Part shown: in pieces, positions 1-6,737 of the stretch | How positions within the stretch are numbered: position 1 is the stretch's first letter | Layout: every line of letters begins with the position of its first letter | Assembly: GCA_031286065.1 (NCBI GenBank) | Contig: JAITUZ010000029.1 | Coordinates: 1-56,130 of the forward strand | Direction of reading: 5' to 3' | Source: Candidatus Methanimicrococcus odontotermitis | GTDB lineage: Archaea; Halobacteriota; Methanosarcinia; Methanosarcinales; Methanosarcinaceae | Length of the DNA stretch: 56,130 nt | Program-made: the position numbers and the translations under genes | The notes under the pieces: model-generated | What the model saw: only the letters and a program-made list of their open reading frames with translations | The model's database searches: none | What the model was told of the DNA's origin: nothing

Positions 1-324
1 ATTTCCGAGCAGATAGTTTGACTTTTGGTCAACGAGGACGGAGTATCGGTTGTCGATGAGCCGATTATCCGGGAGATTGTCGCCGCCGGCAGAAGTGCCG
101 GTCGCGCCGCAGGATGATGTAAATTCGCCGACATTTCGCTCAGTGTCAAAAACGTTTCTGTCAAATCCGACTTTTCCGCGCTTCAGAATGTCGTGTTCAC
201 CGCGATAATATTTGAGACCCGTTTTCATTTCTTTCAAAATGTCGCTGCTGAGCCAGTTCGTGATGTACCATTTAATCAGTTCGGGGTCTGTATAATCCTT
301 TTTTGAGAGAGGGATTTCTGCCAT
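1..324 (-). CDS. Phage portal protein, SPP1 gp6-like (partial, 3' end outside window)
   Basis: This is the first 108 codons of a frame that runs off the left edge. The product would be the dodecameric portal at the DNA-entry vertex of a tailed-virus capsid, working with the terminase encoded just upstream. The N-terminal part resembles SPP1-family portals: a WLSSDILKEMKTGLKYYRGE stretch at residues 24-43 and LPDNRLIDNRYSVLVDQKS at about 84-102. A glycine/serine-rich insert (residues 66-82) precedes the second motif. The ATG at 322-324 has no clear ribosome site. The order TerS-TerL-portal is normal for head genes. The rest of the gene cannot be judged. Confidence 0.8.
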   Translation of the reverse strand, partial: MAEIPLSKKDYTDPELIKWYITNWLSSDILKEMKTGLKYYRGEHDILKRGKVGFDRNVFDTERNVGEFTSSCGATGTSAGGDNLPDNRLIDNRYSVLVDQKSNYLLGN

Positions 325-356
325 TTTTAACACAACCGTTTTTGACGTTCGTTTTT

Positions 357-463
357 TAAAGTAAAATGAAATTGATTGTTTTTTATTTTTTGTTAGAATT
401 TTCCGATGTTGTTTTTCTCGGCGTTTTTTGTTTTTAGACAATTATATTTGTTTTATTTCTAAC
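357..463. repeat. Leader/promoter repeat, copy A (before portal)
   Basis: This AT-rich stretch of about 107 bp is a diverged copy of 3162-3263. Shared blocks include AAAGTAAAAT, ATTTTTTGTTA against ATTTTTGTTA, and TTTTCTCGGCGTTTTT. The two copies lie upstream of the leftward portal and terminase small-subunit genes, so they are probably duplicated promoters or leaders read on the minus strand. The function is inferred from position. Confidence 0.6.
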
Positions 464-485
464 GTTTTTGAATTAACGCCCATTT

Positions 486-740
486 TTAAAACCCGACTTT
501 TACGCCGACCGGACGCATGATGTCCGTCATGCCATAGCGACCGGCATCCATACAATTATGAACAAGAACTCCATTCGCGAAAAATTCATGAACATCTTCC
601 ACAGTCAAATCATAAACAAAATCAGCCTTTTTTGGCAAAGCGGATACGTGCAGCACACTGTCTGCTACAGGATTTTGTTTTTTCATATTTGTTAATCTGG
701 AATAGAAGACCGCAATTGATACATTCTCGTTCTTCATCAT
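486..740 (-). CDS. Terminase large subunit, C-terminal part: intein C-half plus last 22 extein residues
   Basis: The ORF ends an intein and completes TerL. Residues 41-62 form the C-terminal Hint block (FVYDLTVEDVHEFFANGVLV then His-Asn). The +1 extein residue is Cys63, followed by MDAGRYGMTDIM, the usual end of the TerL nuclease domain. Residues 1-40 are the shadow of the HNH gene in another frame. The ORF lies in the same frame as 741..1847 and is separated from it only by UAG at 741-743. AGGGG just before the double ATG could allow separate initiation, so a split-intein arrangement is the alternative to read-through. The intein assignment is firm; the mode of expression is open. Confidence 0.8.
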   Translation of the reverse strand: MMKNENVSIAVFYSRLTNMKKQNPVADSVLHVSALPKKADFVYDLTVEDVHEFFANGVLVHNCMDAGRYGMTDIMRPVGVKVGF

Positions 741-1511
741 CTATCCCCTATTTTCTTCTGCATTCTGATTTACATGCATTTGAACAGTATTTGTGAACGG
801 TTCCGGTTGGTTTTGATTTATACGTTTTTCCGCAATTTTTACAATCGAATTCTTGCAATTCCATTTTTTTGGCACTTTCGATTGCATGATTTCTATGCCA
901 GTCTCTCCCCTCTTCCGAAGCATGCCATGCTTTTGTGAGAGGTCGTATTTTGTCGGCGTGTTTTTGTTGCTTTTCCAATCGTTCGCCTTCAAACGGATGT
1001 TTTGCAGAATGCTCAGTAGGCGATACCATTTCGAGGTTTTCAATTCTGTTGTCTTGGCAGTTTCCGTTTTTATGGTGGATGTGGTACCCTTCTGGTATTT
1101 CTCCATTGGATTTTTCCCAGACATATCTGTGCAACCACGTATTTCCACGTTTAAAATATTCTCGATCAGATCTGTTTTTTGATTCCGGGTACCTGCGCCA
1201 CGATTTACCATCATATATTGTGGATTCTGCTCGCATATTAAGTCCTCCGAAAGTGTTAATAGTAAATCTCCAAAATGTAAATCTTCTAATTTTTTATAAG
1301 TACCGTTTGAAAAAATATAATGATTCGGTGTTCCGATGACAGATTTTCCATTAGATGTTTTTAATTCATATACCGTTTTATTAACACCTGTAATACCACT
1401 GAAAACAACGCGCTTCCAACCGACTCTTGTTAATACTAAGTCGTCCGTTGTTATAGATTCAATAGGAATATCACCTCGTTTTGTAGTGATCAAAGTGCCG
1501 GCAATAAGGCA
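555..1511 (-). other. Intein in terminase large subunit (Hint domain with nested HNH)
   Basis: The intein lies in the TerL nuclease domain at FNH^CMDAGRY. It starts at the Cys of CLIAGTLITTKRGD (codon 1511-1509) and ends at Asn (557-555), followed by Cys +1. Block A is CLIAGTLI, block B is GTPNHYIF with the TxxH motif, and the C-terminal blocks are FVYDLTVEDVHEFFANG and VLVHN|C. All catalytic residues for class 1 splicing are present. Between the two halves the frame stays open across the nested HNH gene except for one UAG (741-743). The 319 codons are mostly linker that overlaps HNH. Confidence 0.82.
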
Positions 1512-1847
1512 ATGATTAAAGCCATCCACCGGCCGGTTAAGCTTAATCCCGTTGCGGTCTTCAGCCCACGTATACGCGGCGATTTCGTCCGCGTAATTAA
1601 CACAGCGCGGGTGGATATATATTTTGTAATTTTGACAGAATTGGACACCATGCATGACCGAATCCTGCCCTTTTCGCGCCGGCGCTATTCTCATGATTCC
1701 GAGCCGGCGCAATTCATCAATGCTTTTCGGCTCGGCGCTGTCGGCGTAAATCTGCTCTTTTTGATATCCCATTTTGATTATCTTCTCAGCGATTTCACGG
1801 TTTGAAAGCTTCTTTTCATAAAATTCGTCAAAAACATAGATTTCCAT
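741..1847 (-). CDS. Terminase large subunit, nuclease domain plus intein N-half
   Basis: Residues 1-112 are the TerL RNase H-like nuclease domain: EIYVFDEFYEKKLSNREIAE, then ADSAEPKSIDEL with its acidic residue, then DGFNH. Residues 113-198 are the N-terminal Hint part of an intein. Residues from about 200 are the shadow of the nested HNH gene. The ATG at 1847 is not a convincing start: the frame continues upstream through LVDNKR and UAG (1866-1868) into the ATPase domain, exactly where other TerL proteins are continuous. It ends at UAG 741-743, in frame with the intein C-half. The enzyme would cut concatemeric viral DNA during packaging. Confidence 0.8.
   Translation of the reverse strand: MEIYVFDEFYEKKLSNREIAEKIIKMGYQKEQIYADSAEPKSIDELRRLGIMRIAPARKGQDSVMHGVQFCQNYKIYIHPRCVNYADEIAAYTWAEDRNGIKLNRPVDGFNHCLIAGTLITTKRGDIPIESITTDDLVLTRVGWKRVVFSGITGVNKTVYELKTSNGKSVIGTPNHYIFSNGTYKKLEDLHFGDLLLTLSEDLICEQNPQYMMVNRGAGTRNQKTDLIENILNVEIRGCTDMSGKNPMEKYQKGTTSTIKTETAKTTELKTSKWYRLLSILQNIRLKANDWKSNKNTPTKYDLSQKHGMLRKRGETGIEIMQSKVPKKWNCKNSIVKIAEKRINQNQPEPFTNTVQMHVNQNAEENRG
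748..1236 (-). CDS. HNH homing endonuclease nested in the intein (UAG stop; likely extends to 622)
   Basis: A free-standing HNH endonuclease in a different frame from the surrounding intein. The product has the usual N-terminus (TIYDGKSWRRYP, RSDREYFKRG, LHRYVWEK), the HNH core (GYHIHHKNGNCQDNRIENLE, residues about 50-69) and a CKNCGKTY...YCSNACKS zinc finger at the C-terminus. A perfect GGAGG (1244-1248) lies seven bases before the ATG, so it has its own start. After UAG at 748-750 the frame continues 41 codons to UGA at 622-624. That extension carries ECINCG...KSCSRQC, a second finger found at the end of related HNH proteins. The full product would be 204 residues if UAG is read. Confidence 0.85.
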   Translation of the reverse strand: MRAESTIYDGKSWRRYPESKNRSDREYFKRGNTWLHRYVWEKSNGEIPEGYHIHHKNGNCQDNRIENLEMVSPTEHSAKHPFEGERLEKQQKHADKIRPLTKAWHASEEGRDWHRNHAIESAKKMELQEFDCKNCGKTYKSKPTGTVHKYCSNACKSECRRK

Positions 1848-1865
1848 TCTCTTATTGTCGACCAG

Positions 1866-2765
1866 CTATGCAATGAACGCGCTCGGATCGATCGAATATC
1901 CAAAATCCAGTCCGAACGCTGCGAGAACGCTGGAACGTCGTCGAACGATATCTACATCAAAATCTTCAATCACCCATTTTTCGTATATGAGGCCTTCAAT
2001 AATTCCCCAGTTCCCGAGACCTTCAACCCAATAGCGTCGTGGATTCTCTTTCTCCATTTTCTCATAGTAACGCCGATCATGTTCTCCAAGGAATTCGTTG
2101 TCTTTCCAAGTCGTCGTTTTTGTAAATATATCAGAATCGTCTGAAACATCGAAAAAACGGCGTTTGATCCAAATTTTGTCGTGCCACGGGTTAAATGTAA
2201 GGGTGTGCTGCGGCCACAGGTCCGCCGGTAGATTGCCTCGAATGGAACCGTCGATTTTATCGAAGTCCGACTCTCTTTTTACCTGGAATGCTTCCTCAAT
2301 CCACGTCCAACACAGAAATCCGATTGAGACTGTAATAGATGTCAATTTCAAAGGATCATCCAACCCGCGGAAGAGGATTTTCTGCCCGGTCGGCAGATAA
2401 GTCATTTCGAGCGGAGATGTTGAGATTTTCCAATACTTCTCAACCCCCATACGGTGAATTGCCCATTCCAATTCAGAGAAACAACTGTCTTTCAGAGAGG
2501 CGTAAGTCTGTCTGATGACTAAAAGATTCGATTGAGGGTGTTTCATGAGCTTTGAGATGAAATACAGCGCCGTTGTTTTGCTTTTCTTTGATGCTCTACC
2601 GCCTTTTAAAACGCGATATCTGTGTTTCGAATTCCAAAAGTCGCTGTAACCTCCGCCGACAAGATCGGAAAGACTGACTACTGCCTGATTAACAGCTTGC
2701 GCTGCCGGCGCCGGCAAAACGGCAGAAAATATGAAAAGAATCAAAAAAAGAATGGATGGAATCAT
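1866..2765 (-). CDS. Terminase large subunit, ATPase domain (ends at in-frame UAG)
   Basis: N-terminal motor domain of a PBSX/T4-like terminase, which pumps DNA into the prohead. Walker A is GGRASKKSKT (residues 55-64), Walker B is FLCWTWIEEA (150-159), the coupling motif is TLTFNPWHD, and the nuclease domain begins at FGLDFGYSIDPSAFIA (285-300). The first 25 residues are oddly hydrophobic for a terminase, so the true start may lie further in. The ATG overlaps the TerS stop (ATGA). The frame ends at UAG 1866-1868 but continues LVDNKRMEIYVFDEF into the next ORF, so the two ORFs are one gene in which UAG is sense or a single nonsense mutation. Confidence 0.88.
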   Translation of the reverse strand: MIPSILFLILFIFSAVLPAPAAQAVNQAVVSLSDLVGGGYSDFWNSKHRYRVLKGGRASKKSKTTALYFISKLMKHPQSNLLVIRQTYASLKDSCFSELEWAIHRMGVEKYWKISTSPLEMTYLPTGQKILFRGLDDPLKLTSITVSIGFLCWTWIEEAFQVKRESDFDKIDGSIRGNLPADLWPQHTLTFNPWHDKIWIKRRFFDVSDDSDIFTKTTTWKDNEFLGEHDRRYYEKMEKENPRRYWVEGLGNWGIIEGLIYEKWVIEDFDVDIVRRRSSVLAAFGLDFGYSIDPSAFIA

Positions 2766-3139
2766 ACGTCATCAACAAAAGAGGGTGCTTCCATTATTTC
2801 GACCCTCGAAATGAACATTCCTTTTGTTTTCGCCAAAAACTCTGATGCTTTCAGTTGATCTTTCTTCTCTTCCGAGCCGCTTCGCATCGTTTGAGTCCAA
2901 AACTGCTGTAATTCAACTGCATCAGCGATACTGTCTGCGATAATGGCAGCACGTCTACGCTCTAATTCTGATAACACCTTAGGTTTTCTTAGTAATTTGG
3001 AGCCTTCCACTCCTGCAATGTTGCGGGAGTTTGTGCGGTATCCGGCCGCAAGGTAAGCGTCTGTAGCATTTCCTGTTTTGAGGTACTCGTCAATGAATTT
3101 CATCATCTTCGGCGTAAGATTGTCACCTTTTGGCATCAT
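2762..3139 (-). CDS. Terminase small subunit
   Basis: A 125-residue DNA-recognition subunit of the packaging terminase. It shows the typical TerS start (LTPKMMKFIDEYLKTGNATDAYLAAGY), then the helix-turn-helix tail GVEGSKLLRKPKVLSELERR. The C-terminal part (about 65-110) is helical and charged, and ends with a TKGMFISRVEIMEAPS oligomerisation/TerL-contact region. GGAG lies five bases before the first ATG. The stop overlaps the TerL start, so the two are translationally coupled. The leader repeat at 3162-3263 lies immediately upstream. Confidence 0.88.
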   Translation of the reverse strand: MMPKGDNLTPKMMKFIDEYLKTGNATDAYLAAGYRTNSRNIAGVEGSKLLRKPKVLSELERRRAAIIADSIADAVELQQFWTQTMRSGSEEKKDQLKASEFLAKTKGMFISRVEIMEAPSFVDDV

Positions 3140-3161
3140 TTCAACTCCGTTTTTTAGAAAT

Positions 3162-3263
3162 AAAGTAAAATTGACCGTTTTTCATTTTTGTTAAAAATTT
3201 ACTGTCATTGATTTTCTCGGCGTTTTTGTTTTGAAGACAGATTAATTTGTTCTAAATTAAGAC
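3162..3263. repeat. Leader/promoter repeat, copy B (before terS)
   Basis: Diverged copy of 357-463, placed 23 bp upstream of terS. The same blocks are kept (AAAGTAAAAT, ATTTTTGTTA, TTTTCTCGGCGTTTTT, AGACA, AATTTGTT). It probably holds the minus-strand promoter and leader of the packaging genes. The remaining bases 3264-3421 hold no gene; GACAG/CTGTC arms at about 3310-3330 could form a weak hairpin. Confidence 0.6.
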
Positions 3264-3421
3264 TATTTGATAAATTGCAATGTACAAAATTTGAAAACTG
3301 CTTTTTTTAGACAGGAGCGATTCGTCTGTCCCTCATGAGATCATTGTGTTGATGTCAACGAAATGGTCATCAATCTATTTTCCCTATCAGGATCATTTTT
3401 GTGACGTCACGAAAATGTCCA

Positions 3422-3604
3422 TCATTCTCCATTTTCCAAAAGAAACTTGTCATAATCGCTCTCAAACAGCCTGTCTTGAACAACGCGGTATTTTTCAAAT
3501 TCGGTTAATGCAAATGTTTTTGCAACTTCCATTGAAACGCGCCCGCTGTCGTGCAGAAGTTCTCGTTCATTAAACTGCAAAAAAGTAGACCGTGAACGTT
3601 TCAT
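3422..3604 (-). pseudogene. C-terminal remnant of a second RhuM-like protein
   Basis: These 60 codons match only the tail of RhuM-family proteins: FNERELLHDSGRVSMEVAK, then EFEKYRVVQDRLFESDYDKF. In intact members this follows about 270 residues, which are missing here. It stands right after a remnant of the 116-aa gene (3623-3670), so the two repeat the order of the intact pair 4703-5053 / 3684-4706. This is probably what is left of a tandem copy. Whether it is still translated is unknown; an in-frame UGA lies four codons before the ATG. Confidence 0.55.
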
Positions 3605-3622
3605 TTTGAATCAATCTCTTTA

Positions 3623-3670
3623 TTATATTACTTTCAATTTCTCTTTCATCGGCACAGAATATGTCAAATA
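3623..3670 (-). pseudogene. Tail remnant of a paralogue of the 116-aa gene
   Basis: The minus-strand frame reads TYSVPMKEKLKVI then UAA. This closely resembles the end of the intact 116-aa protein (AYSVPVPVKEKLVLSKK) at both protein and DNA level (TATTCTGTGCC, GTGAAAGAGAA/ATGAAAGAGAA). No start or upstream body is present. It supports a decayed second copy of the 116-aa/RhuM pair. Confidence 0.5.
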
Positions 3671-3683
3671 AACCCGCTGCTTA

Positions 3684-4706
3684 TTATTGTTTTTTTGAGC
3701 CTTCCGGCTTTTTCTGACTTTCCAGCTTTTTTTGTGTGTTTTTGATCGTCTCAAAGTAATCCTGTTCAACAGGAGACAGTTCATCAATAGTCTTTTGTTT
3801 ATACTTTTGATATTCAGAATTCGCTTTATCCAAAGCCGCGTCATGACTGATGCTTCCGGAACCGATTAATGCCCCTTCTCCATAATTTTTTGTAAATGTA
3901 TCAAGTTCTGACAACCAGTCTCTCATATACATATGTTCATGCCGTCTCGCTTTTAATTCCGCAATATCAAAAAAAGCAGATACGATACGGTTAAGGGTGA
4001 ACAGTTCGTCCTTAGTCATGTAATTTTTTGCTTTATCTACATCCGTTTTACCCGGGCGGGAACCTTTAAAGGATGTCAGCCCCATGAACGGTTGCTTACT
4101 GTCCGCTCTTTCATAGATTAATTCGGCGGCAGTATGCTTCGAAGCGGCAAAATGCATTTTATTCTGTACGACTTTAAAAAACTCAAAAGTTTCCTGCTGT
4201 TTCGGATTATAATCAATGCTTGTTGCATATAAATCCAATACCTGCCGATAAAGGGCTTTTTCGCTGGAACGGATGTCCCGAATACGTTCCAGCAATTCAT
4301 ACCAATAATTTCCGCCGCCGAGCTCTTTCAGTTTTGGATCGTTCATAGCGAAACCCTTTTGCAGATATTCGTGCAAAATTGAGGTAGCCCATTGACGGAA
4401 TTGAATACCTTTTTGAGATTTGACGCGGTAGCCGACAGCGAGGATAACATCGAGATTATAATAATCGATATTATAAATTTTGTTATCGGCAGCAGTTGTT
4501 GCAAATTTTGCAACAACTGAATCTGTATGCAACTCTTCATCTCTAAAAATATTTTTAATATGACGTGAAATAGTCGATTTGGAACGCTGAAATAGTTCCG
4601 CCATCTGATCAAGAGAAAGCCACACCGTTTCTCTTTCCATCTGAACATCAATCATGGTTTTACCATCTTCTGTTTGATAAATAATGATTTCAGATTCCGG
4701 TGTCAT
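3684..4706 (-). CDS. RhuM family protein
   Basis: A 340-residue RhuM/Fic-adjacent family protein common in restriction islands and prophages. The N-terminal DNA-binding region is present (TVWLSLDQMAELFQRSKSTI, residues 28-47), followed by the family signature YYNLDVILAVGYRVKSQKG (80-98), FRQWATSILHEYLQKGFAM and the central HTAAELIYERADS with MGLTSFKG. The length is normal. The molecular activity of the family is not established; a role in phage or restriction contexts is inferred from its neighbourhood. Its ATG overlaps the stop of the 116-aa gene (ATGA), so they are co-translated. A decayed copy of the pair lies downstream. Confidence 0.85.
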   Translation of the reverse strand: MTPESEIIIYQTEDGKTMIDVQMERETVWLSLDQMAELFQRSKSTISRHIKNIFRDEELHTDSVVAKFATTAADNKIYNIDYYNLDVILAVGYRVKSQKGIQFRQWATSILHEYLQKGFAMNDPKLKELGGGNYWYELLERIRDIRSSEKALYRQVLDLYATSIDYNPKQQETFEFFKVVQNKMHFAASKHTAAELIYERADSKQPFMGLTSFKGSRPGKTDVDKAKNYMTKDELFTLNRIVSAFFDIAELKARRHEHMYMRDWLSELDTFTKNYGEGALIGSGSISHDAALDKANSEYQKYKQKTIDELSPVEQDYFETIKNTQKKLESQKKPEGSKKQ

Positions 4707-5053
4707 TTCGACTCATTCTCCTTTTTACTTAATACAAGCTTCTCTTTCACCGGCACTGGCACAGAATACGCGGTCACAACCGCCGGTAAATCATGCCTTA
4801 GACGCTTTCTGTCAAGACGCATTTCCATCGATGGCGGTTCGTAGATAATCTCAATTCCATGATCTTCAAACCTTTCGAGTTTGTTCTCTTGGAATATTTG
4901 GATCAGTTCGTCAACCTCTTGTTTTCTTATTTTTTGAATCTGTTGAAGACTTTCATCTGTATTTTTCAATTCGAACAATTTTCGAGACAGCAATTTCCAG
5001 ACTTCATCCATCGGAATCGGACTCATTTCGCTTCTTTTCTTCTTCTGTTGCAT
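4703..5053 (-). CDS. Hypothetical viral protein, 116 aa
   Basis: I do not recognise a named family. Residues 1-60 are charged and probably coiled-coil (LQQIQKIRKQEVDELIQIFQ); the second half has the pattern YEPPSMEMRLDRKRLRHDLP...VPVKEKL. That half resembles the C-terminal half of the 117-aa protein at 7942-8295 (MEPTTTFKINSKKLEIDHP...SEKKGFLKV), so the two are probably paralogues. Such proteins are common small genes in tailed viruses. It overlaps RhuM at its 3' end and the helix-turn-helix gene at its 5' end. Confidence 0.6.
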   Translation of the reverse strand: MQQKKKRSEMSPIPMDEVWKLLSRKLFELKNTDESLQQIQKIRKQEVDELIQIFQENKLERFEDHGIEIIYEPPSMEMRLDRKRLRHDLPAVVTAYSVPVPVKEKLVLSKKENESK

Positions 5054-5651
5054 ATCGAATCTTCCAGCCTTTCCCCTTTATGCCGCCGATTTCCCTGTCA
5101 CGTTTGCTGCGCTTATCAAATAAAACATAATTCATCTGATATCGTGTTTTTTGGAAATCTTCGGCAGCCTGCACCATTGTGTAATATGTCCGTTTTTCAC
5201 CCGTTTTTTCATTCTCGGCGACGAAACGTATTTCTTTTGGCTGATATGGGTTTTTAATGAGAAGGCGGATTGGAGTCAACTCTTCCGGATTCATTTCATT
5301 GTCTTTTTCGACCAGCTCAAATGTTTTTAAATTCCGTTTCCGGATTTTCAGATTTCGTTCCATGATTTTTTTGTTCTTTTTCCGAATTTCGTTGATTTCT
5401 TCTTTTGTTCTGTTTTTCCCGATTGTAATCGGTTTGTCAAACTCTTCCGTCACGGAATCAAAAACAGCATATTCAATGGCAGGAGACATTTTATATCTCT
5501 CTGCTAAAAAAGAGATTTCGGAATCATAAAAAGGATATTTGCCGGCTATTTTTCCGGAAAGAGCTTGCCGAGTGATCCCAATAAGTTCAGCGAGTCCACC
5601 GATTTGGTCGCCGTTTTCTTCAATGATTTCTTTTAGATAAAAGGGATCCAT
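5004..5651 (-). CDS. Cro/CI-type helix-turn-helix protein
   Basis: A 215-residue protein with an N-terminal helix-turn-helix (GLAELIGITRQALSGKIAGK, residues about 18-37), followed by a lysine/arginine-rich helical middle and a C-terminal basic domain with YYTMVQAAEDFQKTRYQMNY, which resembles the nuclease-associated modular DNA-binding segments of viral HNH proteins. The start chosen is ATG 5651 because GGTGG lies six bases upstream; a GTG at 5678 is possible. The likely role is DNA binding or viral regulation. It overlaps the 116-aa gene by about 50 bp. Confidence 0.65.
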   Translation of the reverse strand: MDPFYLKEIIEENGDQIGGLAELIGITRQALSGKIAGKYPFYDSEISFLAERYKMSPAIEYAVFDSVTEEFDKPITIGKNRTKEEINEIRKKNKKIMERNLKIRKRNLKTFELVEKDNEMNPEELTPIRLLIKNPYQPKEIRFVAENEKTGEKRTYYTMVQAAEDFQKTRYQMNYVLFDKRSKRDREIGGIKGKGWKIRYATEEEKKRNESDSDG

Positions 5652-5696
5652 TTTAGCCACCTGTATGGAATTAAACACTTTGAATTTATATATAAT

Positions 5697-5939
5697 TTAT
5701 AGTTCATCAAAGATTTTTTTAAGTTCTTTTGCTTTTCGTTTTCCGGTTTCAGTTATCTGAGCGAATCGGCCGTCAATCTCAACGAAGCCGCGGCGCTTCA
5801 GAGCCTGCATCGTAGAGTCTCTGATGTGAGGGGCAAACTTGTCAACCGGGTTCCAAGAGGAACACGTCAGAGGAATGAGATAACAACTCGGTCGCTCAAA
5901 TTTTCCGAAAGTGTCGAAGTCTTTAATGGATGTTTCCAT
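5697..5939 (-). CDS. Small winged-helix-like protein, 80 aa
   Basis: No named family is recognised. The layout suggests a winged helix: FAPHIRDSTMQALKRRGFVEIDGRFAQITETGKRKAKEL, with a helix, a recognition helix and a two-strand wing before a basic helix. The N-terminus carries a cysteine-containing stretch (CYLIPLTCSSWNPVDK). The ATG at 5939 is preferred over TTG at 5942. It is a member of the leftward viral operon; transcriptional control is inferred only. Confidence 0.5.
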   Translation of the reverse strand: METSIKDFDTFGKFERPSCYLIPLTCSSWNPVDKFAPHIRDSTMQALKRRGFVEIDGRFAQITETGKRKAKELKKIFDEL

Positions 5940-5956
5940 CAATTTGCTTAAGTCTT

Positions 5957-6220
5957 CTATGTTCTCAACTCATCATTTTCAATAATATCTTCCATTATAA
6001 CCTTCATCATATGGTAAAAAGGACGAAGCGTTTGAAGTTCACGAAGACGGCAAATTTGGAAGCGTTCTTTCTTTGTTTCTCGAATCCTTTTCCCATTATT
6101 CAAAACCCGTGCAGTCAGATGTATTCTGATTTTGTTTTTAATAGAAACAGGTCTAATGGAAAGTTCAATTTTAAAACTTCTTTTTTCCAATTCTTTACAT
6201 GTAGCCGGCACAGTAATCAT
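5957..6220 (-). CDS. Hypothetical protein, 87 aa (UAG stop)
   Basis: A basic protein with no recognised family; it contains a strand-rich N-terminus (FKIELSIRPVSIKNKIRIHL) and a helical C-terminus ending in acidic residues. It ends at UAG 5957-5959 with UAA two codons later (5948-5950), so read-through would add only three residues. It follows a 32-residue membrane peptide by a few bases and is part of the leftward viral operon. Confidence 0.5.
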   Translation of the reverse strand: MITVPATCKELEKRSFKIELSIRPVSIKNKIRIHLTARVLNNGKRIRETKKERFQICRLRELQTLRPFYHMMKVIMEDIIENDELRT

Positions 6221-6221
6221 C

Positions 6222-6320
6222 TCAGACTAAATATATACCAAAAATCAACAAAGAAATAGCAGATCCGATCATTAAAAAAAGAATTGTAGCTCTTTCGCCA
6301 CAAGTCATTTTTTTCGTCAT
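6222..6320 (-). CDS. Possible 32-aa single-span membrane peptide
   Basis: A short frame, MTKKMTCGERAT followed by one hydrophobic helix (ILFLMIGSAISLLIFGIYLV), ends in UGA just upstream of the next gene. Small membrane peptides of this kind are common in viral operons. An overlapping frame of similar length exists, and there is no strong ribosome site, so the call is tentative. Confidence 0.35.
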   Translation of the reverse strand: MTKKMTCGERATILFLMIGSAISLLIFGIYLV

Positions 6321-6340
6321 CGTTTGTCATCGTAAACTAC

Positions 6341-6538
6341 TCATTTAGTAGATTTTTTAAGCCACTCTACGGCTGCCGGTCGGCTCTTAAATTCTTCGGT
6401 CCAGGCATCTCCTGTTGAGTTGTCACAAGCAACCCAAATTTTCCCTTCTGGGATGAGATATAATCCGATTTTTTGCGGATTTTTCATGTTTTCAACGACA
6501 TCAGAAAATTGATCCGTTGAAATTGTTTTAATATCCAT
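6341..6538 (-). CDS. Hypothetical small viral protein, 65 aa
   Basis: The frame begins MDIKTISTDQFSDVVEN and ends with FKSRPAAVEWLKKSTK. A central two-strand motif (IGLYLIPEGKIWVACDN) and the C-terminal helix suggest a small alpha/beta fold. ATG 6538 is chosen over the upstream TTG because GGAG and AGGGG lie before it. Its C-terminal pattern resembles the preceding 50-aa protein. No function is known. Confidence 0.5.
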   Translation of the reverse strand: MDIKTISTDQFSDVVENMKNPQKIGLYLIPEGKIWVACDNSTGDAWTEEFKSRPAAVEWLKKSTK

Positions 6539-6558
6539 GCCATAGCCCCTTAAACTCC

Positions 6559-6711
6559 TCAATTTTCAGATTTTCCATTTTTAACTGTCTTGACAACCCA
6601 TTTTTCGGATGCACAATTAAATACACAAGAAGAAGCTGTCGCTTCGTGTCTTTCAATCATTTTTTCCATAAATGCAATTGCTTCCTCTTCTGTTTCGAAT
6701 TCTTTTATCAT
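6559..6711 (-). CDS. Hypothetical small viral protein, 50 aa
   Basis: The frame reads MIKEFETEEEAIAFMEKMIE, then a two-strand region (SSCVFNCASEKWVVKTVKNG), and stops at UGA. The ATG forms an ATGA overlap with the UGA that would end the read-through form of the cytidylate kinase, and GAGGAG stands upstream. The protein looks like a small helix-plus-hairpin relative of the 65-aa neighbour. The overlap supports translation. Confidence 0.5.
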   Translation of the reverse strand: MIKEFETEEEAIAFMEKMIERHEATASSCVFNCASEKWVVKTVKNGKSEN

Positions 6712-6737
6712 TTCCCCTTCTCCTCAGTTTTCACATT

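Noticed and set aside
5957-5959. UAG ending the 87-aa viral ORF as evidence for recoding
   Set aside because: UAA comes two codons later, so either reading gives almost the same protein.
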